Assembly: GCA_947074345.1 (NCBI GenBank)
Contig: CAMTPH010000018.1
Span: 1-39,963, forward strand
DNA: 39,963 nucleotides
Direction of reading: 5' to 3'
Source: an uncultured Bacteroides sp.
Lineage (GTDB): Bacteria > Bacteroidota > Bacteroidia > Bacteroidales > Bacteroidaceae
The translations under genes were made by a program, and so were the position numbers. Below, piece after piece: positions 1 to 7,740 of the stretch. Position 1 is the first letter of the stretch; the number at the start of each line of letters is the position of its first letter. Below the pieces are notes generated by a model. That model saw only the letters and a program-made list of their open reading frames with translations. It did not search any database and was not told where the DNA came from.

Positions 1-1067
1 TAATTGGTTGTCCTAAAACAATTGATGGTGACTTGAAAAACGAAATGATTGAAACATCTTTTGGTTTTGATACAGCATGTAAAGTATACTCAGAAGTTAT
101 TGGTAACATTCAACGTGACTGTAATTCTGCTCGTAAATACTGGCACTTTATTAAATTAATGGGTCGTTCTGCTTCTCATATTGCGCTTGAATGTGCTTTG
201 CAAGTTCAACCTAACTACTGTATTATTTCTGAAGAAGTTGAAGCAAGAGATTTGTCTTTAGATGATGTAGTAACTGAAATTGCTCAAGTCGTAGCTAATC
301 GCGCTGCTGATGGACATAACTTCGGTACAGTATTGATTCCTGAAGGATTGGTTGAATTCATTCCTGCAATGAAAAGATTGATCTCTGAATTGAATGACTT
401 CTTAGCATCTAATGCAGAAGAATTCGCTCACATTAAGAAATCTCACCAACGCGAATATATCATCAGCAAACTATCTCCTGCTAATGCAGAAGTATATGCT
501 AGTCTTCCAGAAAGTGTTGCTCGTCAGTTAACTCTTGATCGTGACCCTCATGGTAATGTACAAGTTTCTTTGATTGAAACTGAGAAGTTATTGTCTGAAA
601 TGATTGGCACTAAATTGGCTGCTATGCAAGCTGAAGGCAAATACAATGGTAAATTTGCTGCTCAACACCACTTCTTTGGATATGAAGGTCGTTGTGCTGC
701 TCCATCAAACTACGATGCAGATTACTGTTATTCATTAGGATATACAGCATCTATGTTGATCGCTGATGGCAAAACTGGATATATGTCATCTGTACGTAAT
801 ACTACTGCTCCTGCTGAACAATGGATTGCAGGTGGTGTACCTATTACAATGATGATGAACATGGAACGTCGTCATGGTGAAATGAAACCAGTTATTCAAA
901 AAGCATTGGTTAAGCTTGATGGTGCTCCATTCAAAACATTTGCATCTAAACGCGAACAATGGGCTAAGATTACAGACTATGTATATCCAGGTCCAATCCA
1001 ATATTTCGGTCCAACAGAAGTATGTGACCAACCAACTAAAACTTTGTTATTAGAACAAGGTAAATAA
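1..1067 (+). CDS. pfp: Pyrophosphate--fructose-6-phosphate 1-phosphotransferase, 3' part
   Basis: This enzyme interconverts fructose 6-phosphate and fructose 1,6-bisphosphate using pyrophosphate instead of ATP, in cytoplasmic glycolysis and gluconeogenesis. The gene enters from the left edge: the frame is open from base 3, so the ATG at 33 is internal. About 354 residues are visible, and the long form of this family has about 550, so roughly the first third is missing. Seen: PKTIDGDLK at the left edge, the PPi-PFK version of the segment that reads PGTIDND in ATP enzymes; then [14 protein letters not shown] and GYEGRC in the sugar-phosphate site. A strong terminator follows directly. Confident on family; the preference for PPi is inferred from the PKTIDGDL motif. 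Confidence 0.93.
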   Translation, partial: IGCPKTIDGDLKNEMIETSFGFDTACKVYSEVIGNIQRDCNSARKYWHFIKLMGRSASHIALECALQVQPNYCIISEEVEARDLSLDDVVTEIAQVVANRAADGHNFGTVLIPEGLVEFIPAMKRLISELNDFLASNAEEFAHIKKSHQREYIISKLSPANAEVYASLPESVARQLTLDRDPHGNVQVSLIETEKLLSEMIGTKLAAMQAEGKYNGKFAAQHHFFGYEGRCAAPSNYDADYCYSLGYTASMLIADGKTGYMSSVRNTTAPAEQWIAGGVPITMMMNMERRHGEMKPVIQKALVKLDGAPFKTFASKREQWAKITDYVYPGPIQYFGPTEVCDQPTKTLLLEQGK

Positions 1068-1080
1068 TTCTTAAGAATAT

Positions 1081-1130
1081 ATGCGGTAAACGAAATCTTA
1101 TGTATTAGTAAGATTCGTTTACCGCATTTT
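1081..1130 (+). terminator. Intrinsic terminator after pfp
   Basis: Arms 1081-1100 and 1109-1127 pair almost perfectly (19 bp with one bulged A), with an 8-nt loop and a short T run. It ends only 7 nt before the ATG of the next gene. Confidence 0.85.
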
Positions 1131-1137
1131 CATATTT

Positions 1138-1998
1138 ATGACTCCTCGCAAGACAACTACATATCAGAAAAAAAAACGTAAAACTTCTAAATCAGTCTCG
1201 AAGAAGAAACATGATTTGCCAGTTGTAACCAGAGTTATGCCTGTATGGTTGCGCATTACTATATCCGCAATTATACTATTGACTGTAGTGTTTGTTTTTT
1301 ATTTCTTTTTTGTAAAGCCTTATGCCTATCGTTGGAAACCATGTTATGGATTAAAGGCCTATGGGGTATGTGTGCCTTGTTGTTATGATACACATGGCAT
1401 CGATATATCACATCATCAAGGTAGGATAAACTGGGCAAGTTTAGTCGCTCAGAATAATCAATCGGTTTTTCCAATAGAGTTCATGTTTATAAAAGCTACC
1501 GAAGGAGGAGATCATTCAGATAGATACTTTACAGATAACTTTGAGGCGGCCAAGAACCATGGGTTTATTAGAGGCGCTTATCACTTCTTCTCTCCTAATA
1601 CAGATCCTATTAAGCAAGCCGATTTCTTTATCAATTCAGTAGAACTAACATCAGGCGATTTACCTCCAGTGTTAGATATAGAATTATTAGGAAAAAATAC
1701 ATCAAAAGAGTTGAGCGCTAAAGCGTTGAAATGGCTAGATAGAGTTGAAAGCCATTATGGAGTGAAGCCTATTATCTACACTTCTTATAAATTTAAAGAA
1801 AAGCATTTAAGCGATGAGGCTTTCAATCAATATCCATATTGGATAGCCCATTATTATGTAGATTCAGTGCGATATGAAGGGAAATGGAATTTCTGGCAAC
1901 ACACTGATGTAGGCATCGTACCCGGAATTGAGCACGATGTTGACTTGAATGTTTTTAAAGGAACAATAGAAGATCTTCGTTCGTTTACGATAAAATAA
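1138..1998 (+). CDS. Membrane-anchored GH25 lysozyme-like muramidase
   Basis: Predicted glycoside hydrolase family 25 enzyme (286 aa) that cleaves the N-acetylmuramic acid to N-acetylglucosamine bond in peptidoglycan. Residues 1-37 are very rich in Lys/Arg, then one hydrophobic segment (about 38-59) forms an uncleaved anchor, so the domain should face the periplasm. The GH25 domain fills residues 86-286: HGIDISHHQG with Asp89, FIKATEG with Glu122, and LDIE with Asp180 and Glu182, the usual acidic catalytic set. A short linker has four Cys (69, 78, 81, 82). The start lies just 7 nt past a terminator and I see no promoter between them, so expression may rely on read-through or on an internal start such as Met34 (1237). 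The 3' end overlaps convergent prmA by 14 bp. Confidence 0.88.
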   Translation: MTPRKTTTYQKKKRKTSKSVSKKKHDLPVVTRVMPVWLRITISAIILLTVVFVFYFFFVKPYAYRWKPCYGLKAYGVCVPCCYDTHGIDISHHQGRINWASLVAQNNQSVFPIEFMFIKATEGGDHSDRYFTDNFEAAKNHGFIRGAYHFFSPNTDPIKQADFFINSVELTSGDLPPVLDIELLGKNTSKELSAKALKWLDRVESHYGVKPIIYTSYKFKEKHLSDEAFNQYPYWIAHYYVDSVRYEGKWNFWQHTDVGIVPGIEHDVDLNVFKGTIEDLRSFTIK

Positions 1999-2830
1999 AT
2001 TTCACCGCAGCCCAATTGTTCTTTTCGCGGCTATGTTCGAAGTGCAATCCATTGCGTTCAGCTTCAGCTTTAATCACAGGAATATCTTCCACATAAAACC
2101 CACTCATAAATAAGATAGAGCCTTTGTGCATGCATGCTACATAAGCTTTCATGTCGTTAAGTAGGATGTTTCTATTGATATTGGCAATAACAATGTCAAA
2201 CTGTTTTTCTTCCTTTAATAGAGCAGCATCCCCAAGTTTTACTTCAATATTTGATATGTTATTCAATTCAATATTTTCAAGTGAATTGCGTACGCACCAA
2301 TCATCGATATCGATAGCAGTACATGGTTTAGCGCCTTTCATATTAGCCAAGATAGCTAAGATTGAAGTACCACAGCCCATGTCTAGCAAAGATTTATCTT
2401 TTACATCAGTATCAAGCAATTCTTCAACAATTAGACTAGTTGTTTCATGATGTCCAGTACCAAATGCCATTTGCGGATTGATGATAATATCATATTCTGC
2501 ATTGGGTACATCATTGTGAAAAGAACTATGTATTACGCAGCGTTCGCCAATAATGATAGGTTGAAAGAAATTCTTTTCCCACTCTTCATTCCAATTCTTA
2601 TCTTCTGCCTCTGCAAAAGTGAATGATATATTTGTATCAGGAATAGGAAAATCTGCAATCGCTTCTTTCAAAAGATTCTCATTATATAAATTTTGCTGTA
2701 TATAGGCTTTCAAGCTGTCTTCGGTAGTAACAAAACTTTCAAACCCAACTTCACCCAACATAGCCGATAATATATCATTGATAACTTCGGATGTAGGTTC
2801 TGTTTTAAAAATGAACTCAAAATACTTCAT
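1985..2830 (-). CDS. prmA: Ribosomal protein L11 methyltransferase
   Basis: SAM-dependent methyltransferase (281 aa) that modifies ribosomal protein L11. Seen: FGTGHHETT (about 123-131), the SAM-binding DMGCGTSILA (about 150-159), the acidic end of the second strand (TAIDIDDW), and IVIANINRNILL, which matches the N-[IL]-x-x-N signature region of PrmA. An N-terminal domain of about 120 residues agrees with the L11-recognition domain, and total length is normal for the family. Translation starts at an ATG 19 nt downstream of a good -7 box. It is transcribed away from the secreted-protein gene at 2973 and its tail overlaps the GH25 gene. Confidence 0.93.
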   Translation of the reverse strand: MKYFEFIFKTEPTSEVINDILSAMLGEVGFESFVTTEDSLKAYIQQNLYNENLLKEAIADFPIPDTNISFTFAEAEDKNWNEEWEKNFFQPIIIGERCVIHSSFHNDVPNAEYDIIINPQMAFGTGHHETTSLIVEELLDTDVKDKSLLDMGCGTSILAILANMKGAKPCTAIDIDDWCVRNSLENIELNNISNIEVKLGDAALLKEEKQFDIVIANINRNILLNDMKAYVACMHKGSILFMSGFYVEDIPVIKAEAERNGLHFEHSREKNNWAAVKFILS

Positions 2831-2849
2831 AATTGTTAATGTTTAGGCG

Positions 2850-2858
2850 ACAAAGATA
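2850..2858 (-). promoter_or_regulatory. -7 box of prmA
   Basis: TATCTTTGT on the minus strand fits the Bacteroidetes -7 consensus TAnnTTTG(C/T) and lies 19 nt before the prmA ATG. No clear TTG -33 element is visible; that position is occupied by the inverted repeat at 2865-2880. Confidence 0.6.
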
Positions 2859-2864
2859 GGTAAA

Positions 2865-2910
2865 ATAGGGAAATCCCTATGATTGTTTGGGGAAAATCTC
2901 TATCATAGGG
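2865..2910. promoter_or_regulatory. Overlapping inverted repeats between divergent promoters
   Basis: ATAGGG (2865-2870), CCCTAT (2875-2880) and ATCATAGGG (2902-2910) form two alternative inverted repeats sharing the middle arm: ATAGGG-AAAT-CCCTAT, and CCCTATGAT (2875-2883) paired with ATCATAGGG over an 18-nt spacer. The set lies between the -7 boxes of prmA and the gene at 2973, so it could be a shared operator. No regulator is identified. Confidence 0.4.
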
Positions 2911-2923
2911 TAATTAACCTAAT

Positions 2924-2932
2924 TATATTTGT
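2924..2932 (+). promoter_or_regulatory. -7 box of the secreted Gly/Trp/Ser-rich protein gene
   Basis: TATATTTGT matches TAnnTTTG(C/T) exactly and lies 40 nt before the ATG at 2973. No TTG is found at the expected -33 distance; the ATCATAGGG arm is there instead. Confidence 0.6.
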
Positions 2933-2972
2933 ATCATAAATAAATAGTTCGTAAAACTTTAATAACAAGGAT

Positions 2973-4286
2973 ATGAAAAAGATTGTTTTTATAATTGCAT
3001 TAGCTTTAGCACTTCCTATTGGATTAATGGCTCAGAGCAATAATGACGACCTTTACTTTATTCCTTCAAAGAATAAAAAAGGAGCAAATGTGACTTCTCA
3101 AAAAACAACTCCTGCTACCAATAATACAAATGTTTATACAACTCCGGGTAGTACAGTTGTTATTCAAGAACGCAATGGAAACATGCGCGACGTAGATGAA
3201 TATAACAGAAGATACACTTCTGTTGATAATGACTTCTCATTCGATAATGATACATTATATATTACCGAAAGACAACAACCTGCATTGCAAGGTCAATGGG
3301 TAAACGGTGATTTTAATGGTTCTCAAGATGACTATGAATATGCTGAACGCATCATTCGCTTCAGAAACCCTCGTTATGCTATTAGCATAGGCAGTCCGCT
3401 ATACTTCGATGTAGTTTATGGATTGAATTCGTGGGACTGGAACGTATATGATGATGGACTATATGCCTACGCATTTCCAACTTTCACTAATCCGATGTGG
3501 TCTAACTGGCGATTTAACTCATTTGGTTGGGGTTGGGGAGGAAGCTGGGGCTGGCCTTCTTATGGATTTGGTTGGGGACCATCTTACGGTTGGGGACCAT
3601 CATGGGGATGGGGTCCTTCTTGGGGTTGGGGACCATCTTGGGGATGTGGACCATCATGGGGTGGACCTTCTTGGGGAGGAAATATCGGAAGACCATGGGG
3701 GCCTAACACTTATTACAATGATAGACGATCTATGAATGGTTCAGGAAATATGTCGAACCGCCCTTCGTCAGGAACTTCATCTAATCGTGTTTCAGGAAAC
3801 TCATTATCAAGACCTAACTCATCGTCAACATCCACAAGAGCATCTGGTACAAGTTCATCTCGACGTGTTGTAGGTACTAATAATACAGATAGACAAAATG
3901 GTACAATTACTCGTCCTGGATCATCTTCATCACGTGGTGAGAGTACATCAACTCAACGTCCATCATCTGGATCATCGTCAGTATATACTCGACCAAGTAG
4001 TACTCGTGGAAACAATTCTTCGGAATCAGGTACAGTAAGTCGTCCTTCATCAGAAAGAAGTAGCAGTACATACAACCGTGGTAGCTCTCAATCAAGCAAT
4101 CGTAGTTCATCTTCATCTGATTACAATCGTTCTTCGAGCAATTCATCTTCTACACGTAGCAACTCATCAAGCAGCTATTCTTCAGGAAGTAGCTCACGCT
4201 CTTCAGGTAGTAGCTATTCAAGCGGAAGCAGTTCACGCAGCAGTAGTGGAGGTAGCTCATCAAGAAGCAGCGGTGGAAGACGATAA
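2973..4286 (+). CDS. Secreted Gly/Trp-repeat and Ser-rich protein, function unknown
   Basis: A 437-residue exported protein I do not recognise by function. Residues 1-20 are a clear signal peptide (MKKIVFIIALALALPIGLMA, cut before QS). Residues about 21-180 are a moderately conserved-looking region rich in Asp, Asn and Tyr, with ERIIRFRNPRYAISIGSPLY. Residues about 184-237 are Gly/Trp-rich with tandem GWGPSW units. From about 250 to the end the chain is dominated by Ser with Arg, Gly, Thr and Asn and ends SSGGRR, so it is probably disordered. It lies 34 bp upstream of a FadL-type barrel on the same strand, so the two are probably co-transcribed and both belong to the envelope. A structural or surface-adhesive role is only a guess from composition. 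Confidence 0.82.
   Translation: MKKIVFIIALALALPIGLMAQSNNDDLYFIPSKNKKGANVTSQKTTPATNNTNVYTTPGSTVVIQERNGNMRDVDEYNRRYTSVDNDFSFDNDTLYITERQQPALQGQWVNGDFNGSQDDYEYAERIIRFRNPRYAISIGSPLYFDVVYGLNSWDWNVYDDGLYAYAFPTFTNPMWSNWRFNSFGWGWGGSWGWPSYGFGWGPSYGWGPSWGWGPSWGWGPSWGCGPSWGGPSWGGNIGRPWGPNTYYNDRRSMNGSGNMSNRPSSGTSSNRVSGNSLSRPNSSSTSTRASGTSSSRRVVGTNNTDRQNGTITRPGSSSSRGESTSTQRPSSGSSSVYTRPSSTRGNNSSESGTVSRPSSERSSSTYNRGSSQSSNRSSSSSDYNRSSSNSSSTRSNSSSSYSSGSSSRSSGSSYSSGSSSRSSSGGSSSRSSGGRR
3570..3674 (+). repeat. 18-bp tandem repeat encoding GWGPSW
   Basis: Five in-frame 18-bp units at 3570, 3588, 3606, 3624 and 3642 encode GWGPSY, GWGPSW, GWGPSW, GWGPSW and GCGPSW. A shortened unit GGPSW follows at 3660-3674. Units differ mainly at third codon positions. 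The Trp-to-Cys change at residue 225 creates the only cysteine in the repeat block. Confidence 0.9.
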
Positions 4287-4320
4287 AACAGTGATACAAA
4301 CCTATAAAATTATTACTTAG

Positions 4321-5946
4321 ATGAAAGAATTAAAAACTATATTATTGTCTGCTCTCGCATTATTAGGAAGCAGTGCAATCTCTGCCCAAGGCACGATTTA
4401 TGATGCTACAAAATTAATTGGTAGTGATTTGAATGGGACAGCTCGTTATGTAGGTATGGGTGGAGCAATGGGATCATTGGGTGCAGATATTACAACGATG
4501 GGCACTAACCCTGCCGGCATTGGTTTATATCGCAGTAGTGATGCGATGGTCTCATTTGGCTTTGGAAATAGCAATGTAGAAAGCAACTTCAAAGGCATGA
4601 ACAATCAAGTTGATCATTTTTATGGCTCGTTTGATAATGCGGGATTTGTTTACTCTTACAAAGTAGGCAATGAAACTTCTATTCGATTTGTAAATTTTGG
4701 TTTCAACTATAAGCGTACAAAGAACTTTGACCGCAATATGTTGGCGAGTGGAACTTATAGTGCATCTCAGACTGAGCAAATGGCTGATATGACAAATAGT
4801 TCGAATGCATCTGTAAATGAACTTCAAGATAATTATGCCTATTCAAATCAATATATACCTTGGTTGGGTATTTTGGGATATAATTCATACTTAGTAAATC
4901 CATGGTATAATAGTAAAGGTGAACTTGGCGGTTATGATTCATTCTTTCAAAGTAATGAAAATGGACATGATGAAGTAGCGGGTGTATATCGCAATACCGA
5001 ACGAGGAGGATTAAACGAATTTGATTTTAATATCGCTATCAATGTAAACGATCGTGTTTATCTGGGTGCTACACTTGGCGCATATTACTTAGACTATACT
5101 CGTAGAAGTACCTACGATGAAGATTTTACCTATTATGGTAATAATGCTGTAACAGGTGTTCCTTTTGGTGGATATACTTTAGATAATTACTATCGTACTT
5201 CTGGTTCGGGTTTTGACTTTAAACTAGGTTTTGTTATCCGTCCTTTCGAGACATCTCCATTCCGTTTTGGTGCAGCCATACATACTCCTACATTTTATCG
5301 AATCAACGAGTACGGAGCAGCATCTATCAATTATGATGTTGATATATATAATGAAGACAAAGGTATATATGAAGCAATGCAAGGAACAGTGTTTACACAC
5401 GATAGAAATGGTAATGAATGGCAAAGCGAAACTCAATACAAAGTGGTTACTCCATGGCGCTACAATTTAAGTTTGGGTTATACAATAGGTTCTGTAATGG
5501 CTATTGGTGCAGAGTATGAATATGCCGATTACTCAACAACTAAGCTTAAGTATGATGATGGTGTGACTATGGAGCAAGAGACTCAAGATGCTAAAGATAT
5601 GCTTAATGGTGTTCACACAATAAAAGTTGGTGCCGAAATCAAAGTAGCTCCATCATTTGCTGTACGTGTAGGATATAATCATATAACAGCTGCCATGAAA
5701 GATAATGCTTTCAAATGGTTGCCATCAAATAGTGTAAGAACAGATACTGAATATTCAAATCTTAAAGCTACCAACAATTATACATTTGGATTGGGTTATA
5801 GAGGTAACTTCTTTTATGCCGATTTAGCTTATCAGTTCAATACCTATAAGGAAGACTTTTATGCTTTCGATAATCAATATCTAACAAAAACCGATGTTAC
5901 TCACAAAAACAATCGAGTAGTGATGACGCTTGGTGTTAGATTCTAA
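4321..5946 (+). CDS. OmpP1/FadL-family outer-membrane beta-barrel protein
   Basis: Outer-membrane channel-type protein of 541 residues. Residues 1-22 form a signal peptide ending SAISAQ. The N-terminal region GTARYVGMGGAMGSLG followed by TNPAGIGLYRSS is typical of the OmpP1/FadL (hydrophobic-compound transport) family, where NPAG marks the inward-turned hatch. The rest alternates amphipathic aromatic strands and ends VVMTLGVRF with the C-terminal Phe expected for barrel assembly. Bacteroides members are often labelled hemin receptor, but nothing here shows haem binding. The substrate is unknown. It follows the secreted Ser-rich protein gene by 34 bp and is followed by a strong terminator, so the two form one unit. 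Confidence 0.85.
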   Translation: MKELKTILLSALALLGSSAISAQGTIYDATKLIGSDLNGTARYVGMGGAMGSLGADITTMGTNPAGIGLYRSSDAMVSFGFGNSNVESNFKGMNNQVDHFYGSFDNAGFVYSYKVGNETSIRFVNFGFNYKRTKNFDRNMLASGTYSASQTEQMADMTNSSNASVNELQDNYAYSNQYIPWLGILGYNSYLVNPWYNSKGELGGYDSFFQSNENGHDEVAGVYRNTERGGLNEFDFNIAINVNDRVYLGATLGAYYLDYTRRSTYDEDFTYYGNNAVTGVPFGGYTLDNYYRTSGSGFDFKLGFVIRPFETSPFRFGAAIHTPTFYRINEYGAASINYDVDIYNEDKGIYEAMQGTVFTHDRNGNEWQSETQYKVVTPWRYNLSLGYTIGSVMAIGAEYEYADYSTTKLKYDDGVTMEQETQDAKDMLNGVHTIKVGAEIKVAPSFAVRVGYNHITAAMKDNAFKWLPSNSVRTDTEYSNLKATNNYTFGLGYRGNFFYADLAYQFNTYKEDFYAFDNQYLTKTDVTHKNNRVVMTLGVRF

Positions 5947-5991
5947 TAATAAGAAATGTTTTTTTAGTTGTATTATAACTTTATGTGTGTG

Positions 5992-6032
5992 AAAAATCCC
6001 CGGAGAGCATAAGCTCAATTCCGGGGATTTTT
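5992..6032. terminator. Bidirectional intrinsic terminator
   Basis: A perfect 12-bp stem (5992-6003 with 6021-6032) carries A5 on the left and T5 on the right, with an inner GAGC/GCTC stem. It ends the unit 2973-5946 and could also stop minus-strand transcripts coming from guaD. Confidence 0.9.
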
Positions 6033-6063
6033 ATGTTATATCGTTGCTAAGTTTGTCTAACTT

Positions 6064-6126
6064 GATAAGTGTTAACAATTATCGTTTTATATCAGTATAA
6101 ATACCACCATAACTGTTAATAGTTAT
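6064..6126. repeat. Paired palindromes, copy 1 (44-bp centre spacing)
   Basis: Two palindromes: GATAAGTGTTAACAATTATC (6064-6083, centre 6073.5) and ATAACTGTTAATAGTTAT (6109-6126, centre 6117.5). Both are built around GTTAAC/GTTAAT with outer ATAA/TTAT arms. The same arrangement with the same 44-bp spacing occurs at 36726-36787. They lie in the convergent gap between the FadL-type gene terminator and the guaD stop. Function unknown. Confidence 0.75.
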
Positions 6127-6158
6127 CATCTTAAATAAAGCATTTAACAACGCATAGT

Positions 6159-6626
6159 TTAGTATTCAATCTTATCCATTTTGGCAGTCCATGCCTCAAA
6201 GCCTTTAAGCGCCTCTTGATGCAATAATATCTCAGATGGCAGTTTGCGATCTTGCGGTTTAAGTTCAATCTCATCGTATATAAACGAATCATCAAAACCT
6301 ATATTTTTGGCATCCGTTTTAGTATTGCCATAATACATTCTATCCAATCGTGCCCAATATATGGCACCCAAACACATTGGGCATGGTTCGCAAGAAGTAT
6401 ATATTTCGTAACCGTTTAGGTTGAATGTTCCTAGCTTAGAACAAGCTGCTCGAATTGCATTCACCTCAGCATGGGCTGTGGGGTCGCTATGTGCAGTTAC
6501 TCGATTCACTCCTTCGGCTATAATTTCTCCGTCTTTTGCTATGACTGCCCCAAATGGTCCTCCACCATTGTTTACGTTCATAATAGAAAGCTCTATGGCC
6601 TTTCTCATTAATTCATCCTTAGTCAT
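6159..6626 (-). CDS. guaD: Guanine deaminase (cytidine-deaminase fold)
   Basis: Converts guanine to xanthine and ammonia in purine salvage. The protein is 155 aa, the size of the Bacillus GuaD type. Seen: GGGPFGAVIAKDG, PTAHAEVNAIRAA with zinc ligand His52 and catalytic Glu54, and SCEPCPMCLGAIYWAR with zinc ligands Cys82 and Cys85. It also has the GFDDSFIYDEI segment and the C-terminal MDKIEY ending that resembles the KKEY end of GuaD. The tRNA adenosine deaminase TadA has similar zinc motifs but lacks the SCEPCPMCLGAIYWAR and GFDDSFIY combination, so I prefer GuaD. Single-gene unit with its own promoter. Confidence 0.9.
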   Translation of the reverse strand: MTKDELMRKAIELSIMNVNNGGGPFGAVIAKDGEIIAEGVNRVTAHSDPTAHAEVNAIRAACSKLGTFNLNGYEIYTSCEPCPMCLGAIYWARLDRMYYGNTKTDAKNIGFDDSFIYDEIELKPQDRKLPSEILLHQEALKGFEAWTAKMDKIEY

Positions 6627-6654
6627 TTCTTTGTTTTTTGATATTAGTTATATA

Positions 6655-6688
6655 GCAAAGATATATTTATTTATAATCAATGCTTCAA
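6655..6688 (-). promoter_or_regulatory. Promoter of guaD
   Basis: Minus strand: TATCTTTGC at 6663-6655 fits the -7 consensus and lies 28 nt before the ATG. A TTG at 6688-6686 is a possible -33 element with a rather long 22-nt spacer. Confidence 0.6.
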
Positions 6689-6710
6689 TATTTTGGCAAA
6701 TGTTTATATC

Positions 6711-6761
6711 TAACAAAAAATGAGATGGTATGTTTTGTTAGATAACATACTATCTCATTTT
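6711..6761 (-). terminator. Intrinsic terminator of the ECF sigma/barrel operon
   Basis: Arms 6717-6734 and 6744-6761 form an 18-bp stem with a single mismatch. Read on the minus strand it is followed by TTTTTTGTTA. It lies 60 bp past the stop of the barrel gene at 6821 and before the guaD promoter. Confidence 0.8.
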
Positions 6762-6820
6762 GTTTTCATCCTTTAATATAGTCGATTTATTATTGATGTT
6801 ATTTAGCTTTAAAAAGGTTA

Positions 6821-7714
6821 TTACCAATACCACATCACTCCAAAAGAACACGGCATTAATTTAGGACCTCTATCATTGGCAAACAATTTTTGGGTATCGC
6901 AACGCATATATAAACCTATATTATCATATCCTACTTGTGCTAGAAAGTTAACAGTGAATGGTCTCACATGCATAGCATTGCCTAAAGTTTCTCCGTCACC
7001 ATTGATATGCGCCATTGATTTTATACCATGTCTGAACTCCACTTCAGGACCAACTGCTGCAAAAAGTCTGCTGCTTCCATTGATTCTTGTTTGAAATTCG
7101 ATGCAAATAGGAACTCTAAAATAAAAATGTCTGAGGCGGCTTTTGCTATAAATTATTTCGTCAGTACCGGGCATGATAGAGGTTTTCCCATCCTCTTTAA
7201 TGAATGCGTCATTTCCATCAAGTCGGTAAGAGCGATATCCCCATCCAAGACCAAATGTCAATCCCCACTGATTGTTTGGAGTTAAACGAGCTTGTCCTGA
7301 AAGAAGATTTACTCCTATTTCCCAGCTTTTCGAGAGATTCATATTTGCCTTATTTGTCTCTTTAAATGACATGAAATTATTAGAAAGAGTAGCAAATCCA
7401 CCATAAATACCGGTAACGTGTCTTTTAAAGTAGTTCTTGCCATGTTTCTTGCGTGGTGCAAATGGCAATGCGTCAAGTATCGTATTGCGGTCTTGGCTTA
7501 CACGAGTCAGATATACTCCTTCGTAAAGCTTCTCGTCTCTACTGCCCTCTATTCCATTTATTTCTTCATAAATCTTGATTTTTACATCGTTAGCCCCTTT
7601 CACTATAAGAATGGTATCTCCTTTGGATTCTACAACTGTTTCACGTACCTCTTGTGCTCTCAAATAGATAACACACATTAATAGTACTGAGATTATTAAA
7701 ATTCGTTTCATCAT
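6821..7714 (-). CDS. Outer-membrane beta-barrel protein of the ECF operon
   Basis: A 297-residue exported protein. Residues 1-20 form a signal peptide ending YLRAQ. Residues 21-95 are a charged, mostly soluble stretch; from about residue 100 the sequence alternates as membrane beta strands (GIYGGFATLSNNFM, WGLTFGLGWGYRSYRL, FYFRVPICIEFQ, LFAAVGPEVEFRHG, VNFLAQVGYDNIGLYMRC). It ends FGVMWYW with a terminal aromatic residue, typical of small outer-membrane barrels (OMP_b-brl type). It is the last gene of the operon sigma factor, anti-sigma, small secreted protein, barrel. The context suggests an envelope-stress or surface-remodelling output of that sigma factor. No specific ligand can be inferred. 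Confidence 0.75.
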   Translation of the reverse strand: MMKRILIISVLLMCVIYLRAQEVRETVVESKGDTILIVKGANDVKIKIYEEINGIEGSRDEKLYEGVYLTRVSQDRNTILDALPFAPRKKHGKNYFKRHVTGIYGGFATLSNNFMSFKETNKANMNLSKSWEIGVNLLSGQARLTPNNQWGLTFGLGWGYRSYRLDGNDAFIKEDGKTSIMPGTDEIIYSKSRLRHFYFRVPICIEFQTRINGSSRLFAAVGPEVEFRHGIKSMAHINGDGETLGNAMHVRPFTVNFLAQVGYDNIGLYMRCDTQKLFANDRGPKLMPCSFGVMWYW

Positions 7715-7740
7715 TATATTTAAATTTATTAGTTATCAAT

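Noticed and set aside
3570..3674. Tandem 18-bp repeat as a CRISPR-like array
   Set aside because: Units are contiguous with no spacers, are in frame and encode GWGPSW; no cas genes.
3448..4320. Long alternative frames on both strands inside the repeat and Ser-rich gene
   Set aside because: They are shadows of biased codon use in the Gly/Trp and Ser stretches; none has a promoter, a signal or a family pattern.
6159..6626. tRNA adenosine deaminase TadA
   Set aside because: Shares the zinc motifs, but SCEPCPMCLGAIYWAR, GFDDSFIY and the C-terminal ending fit guanine deaminase better.
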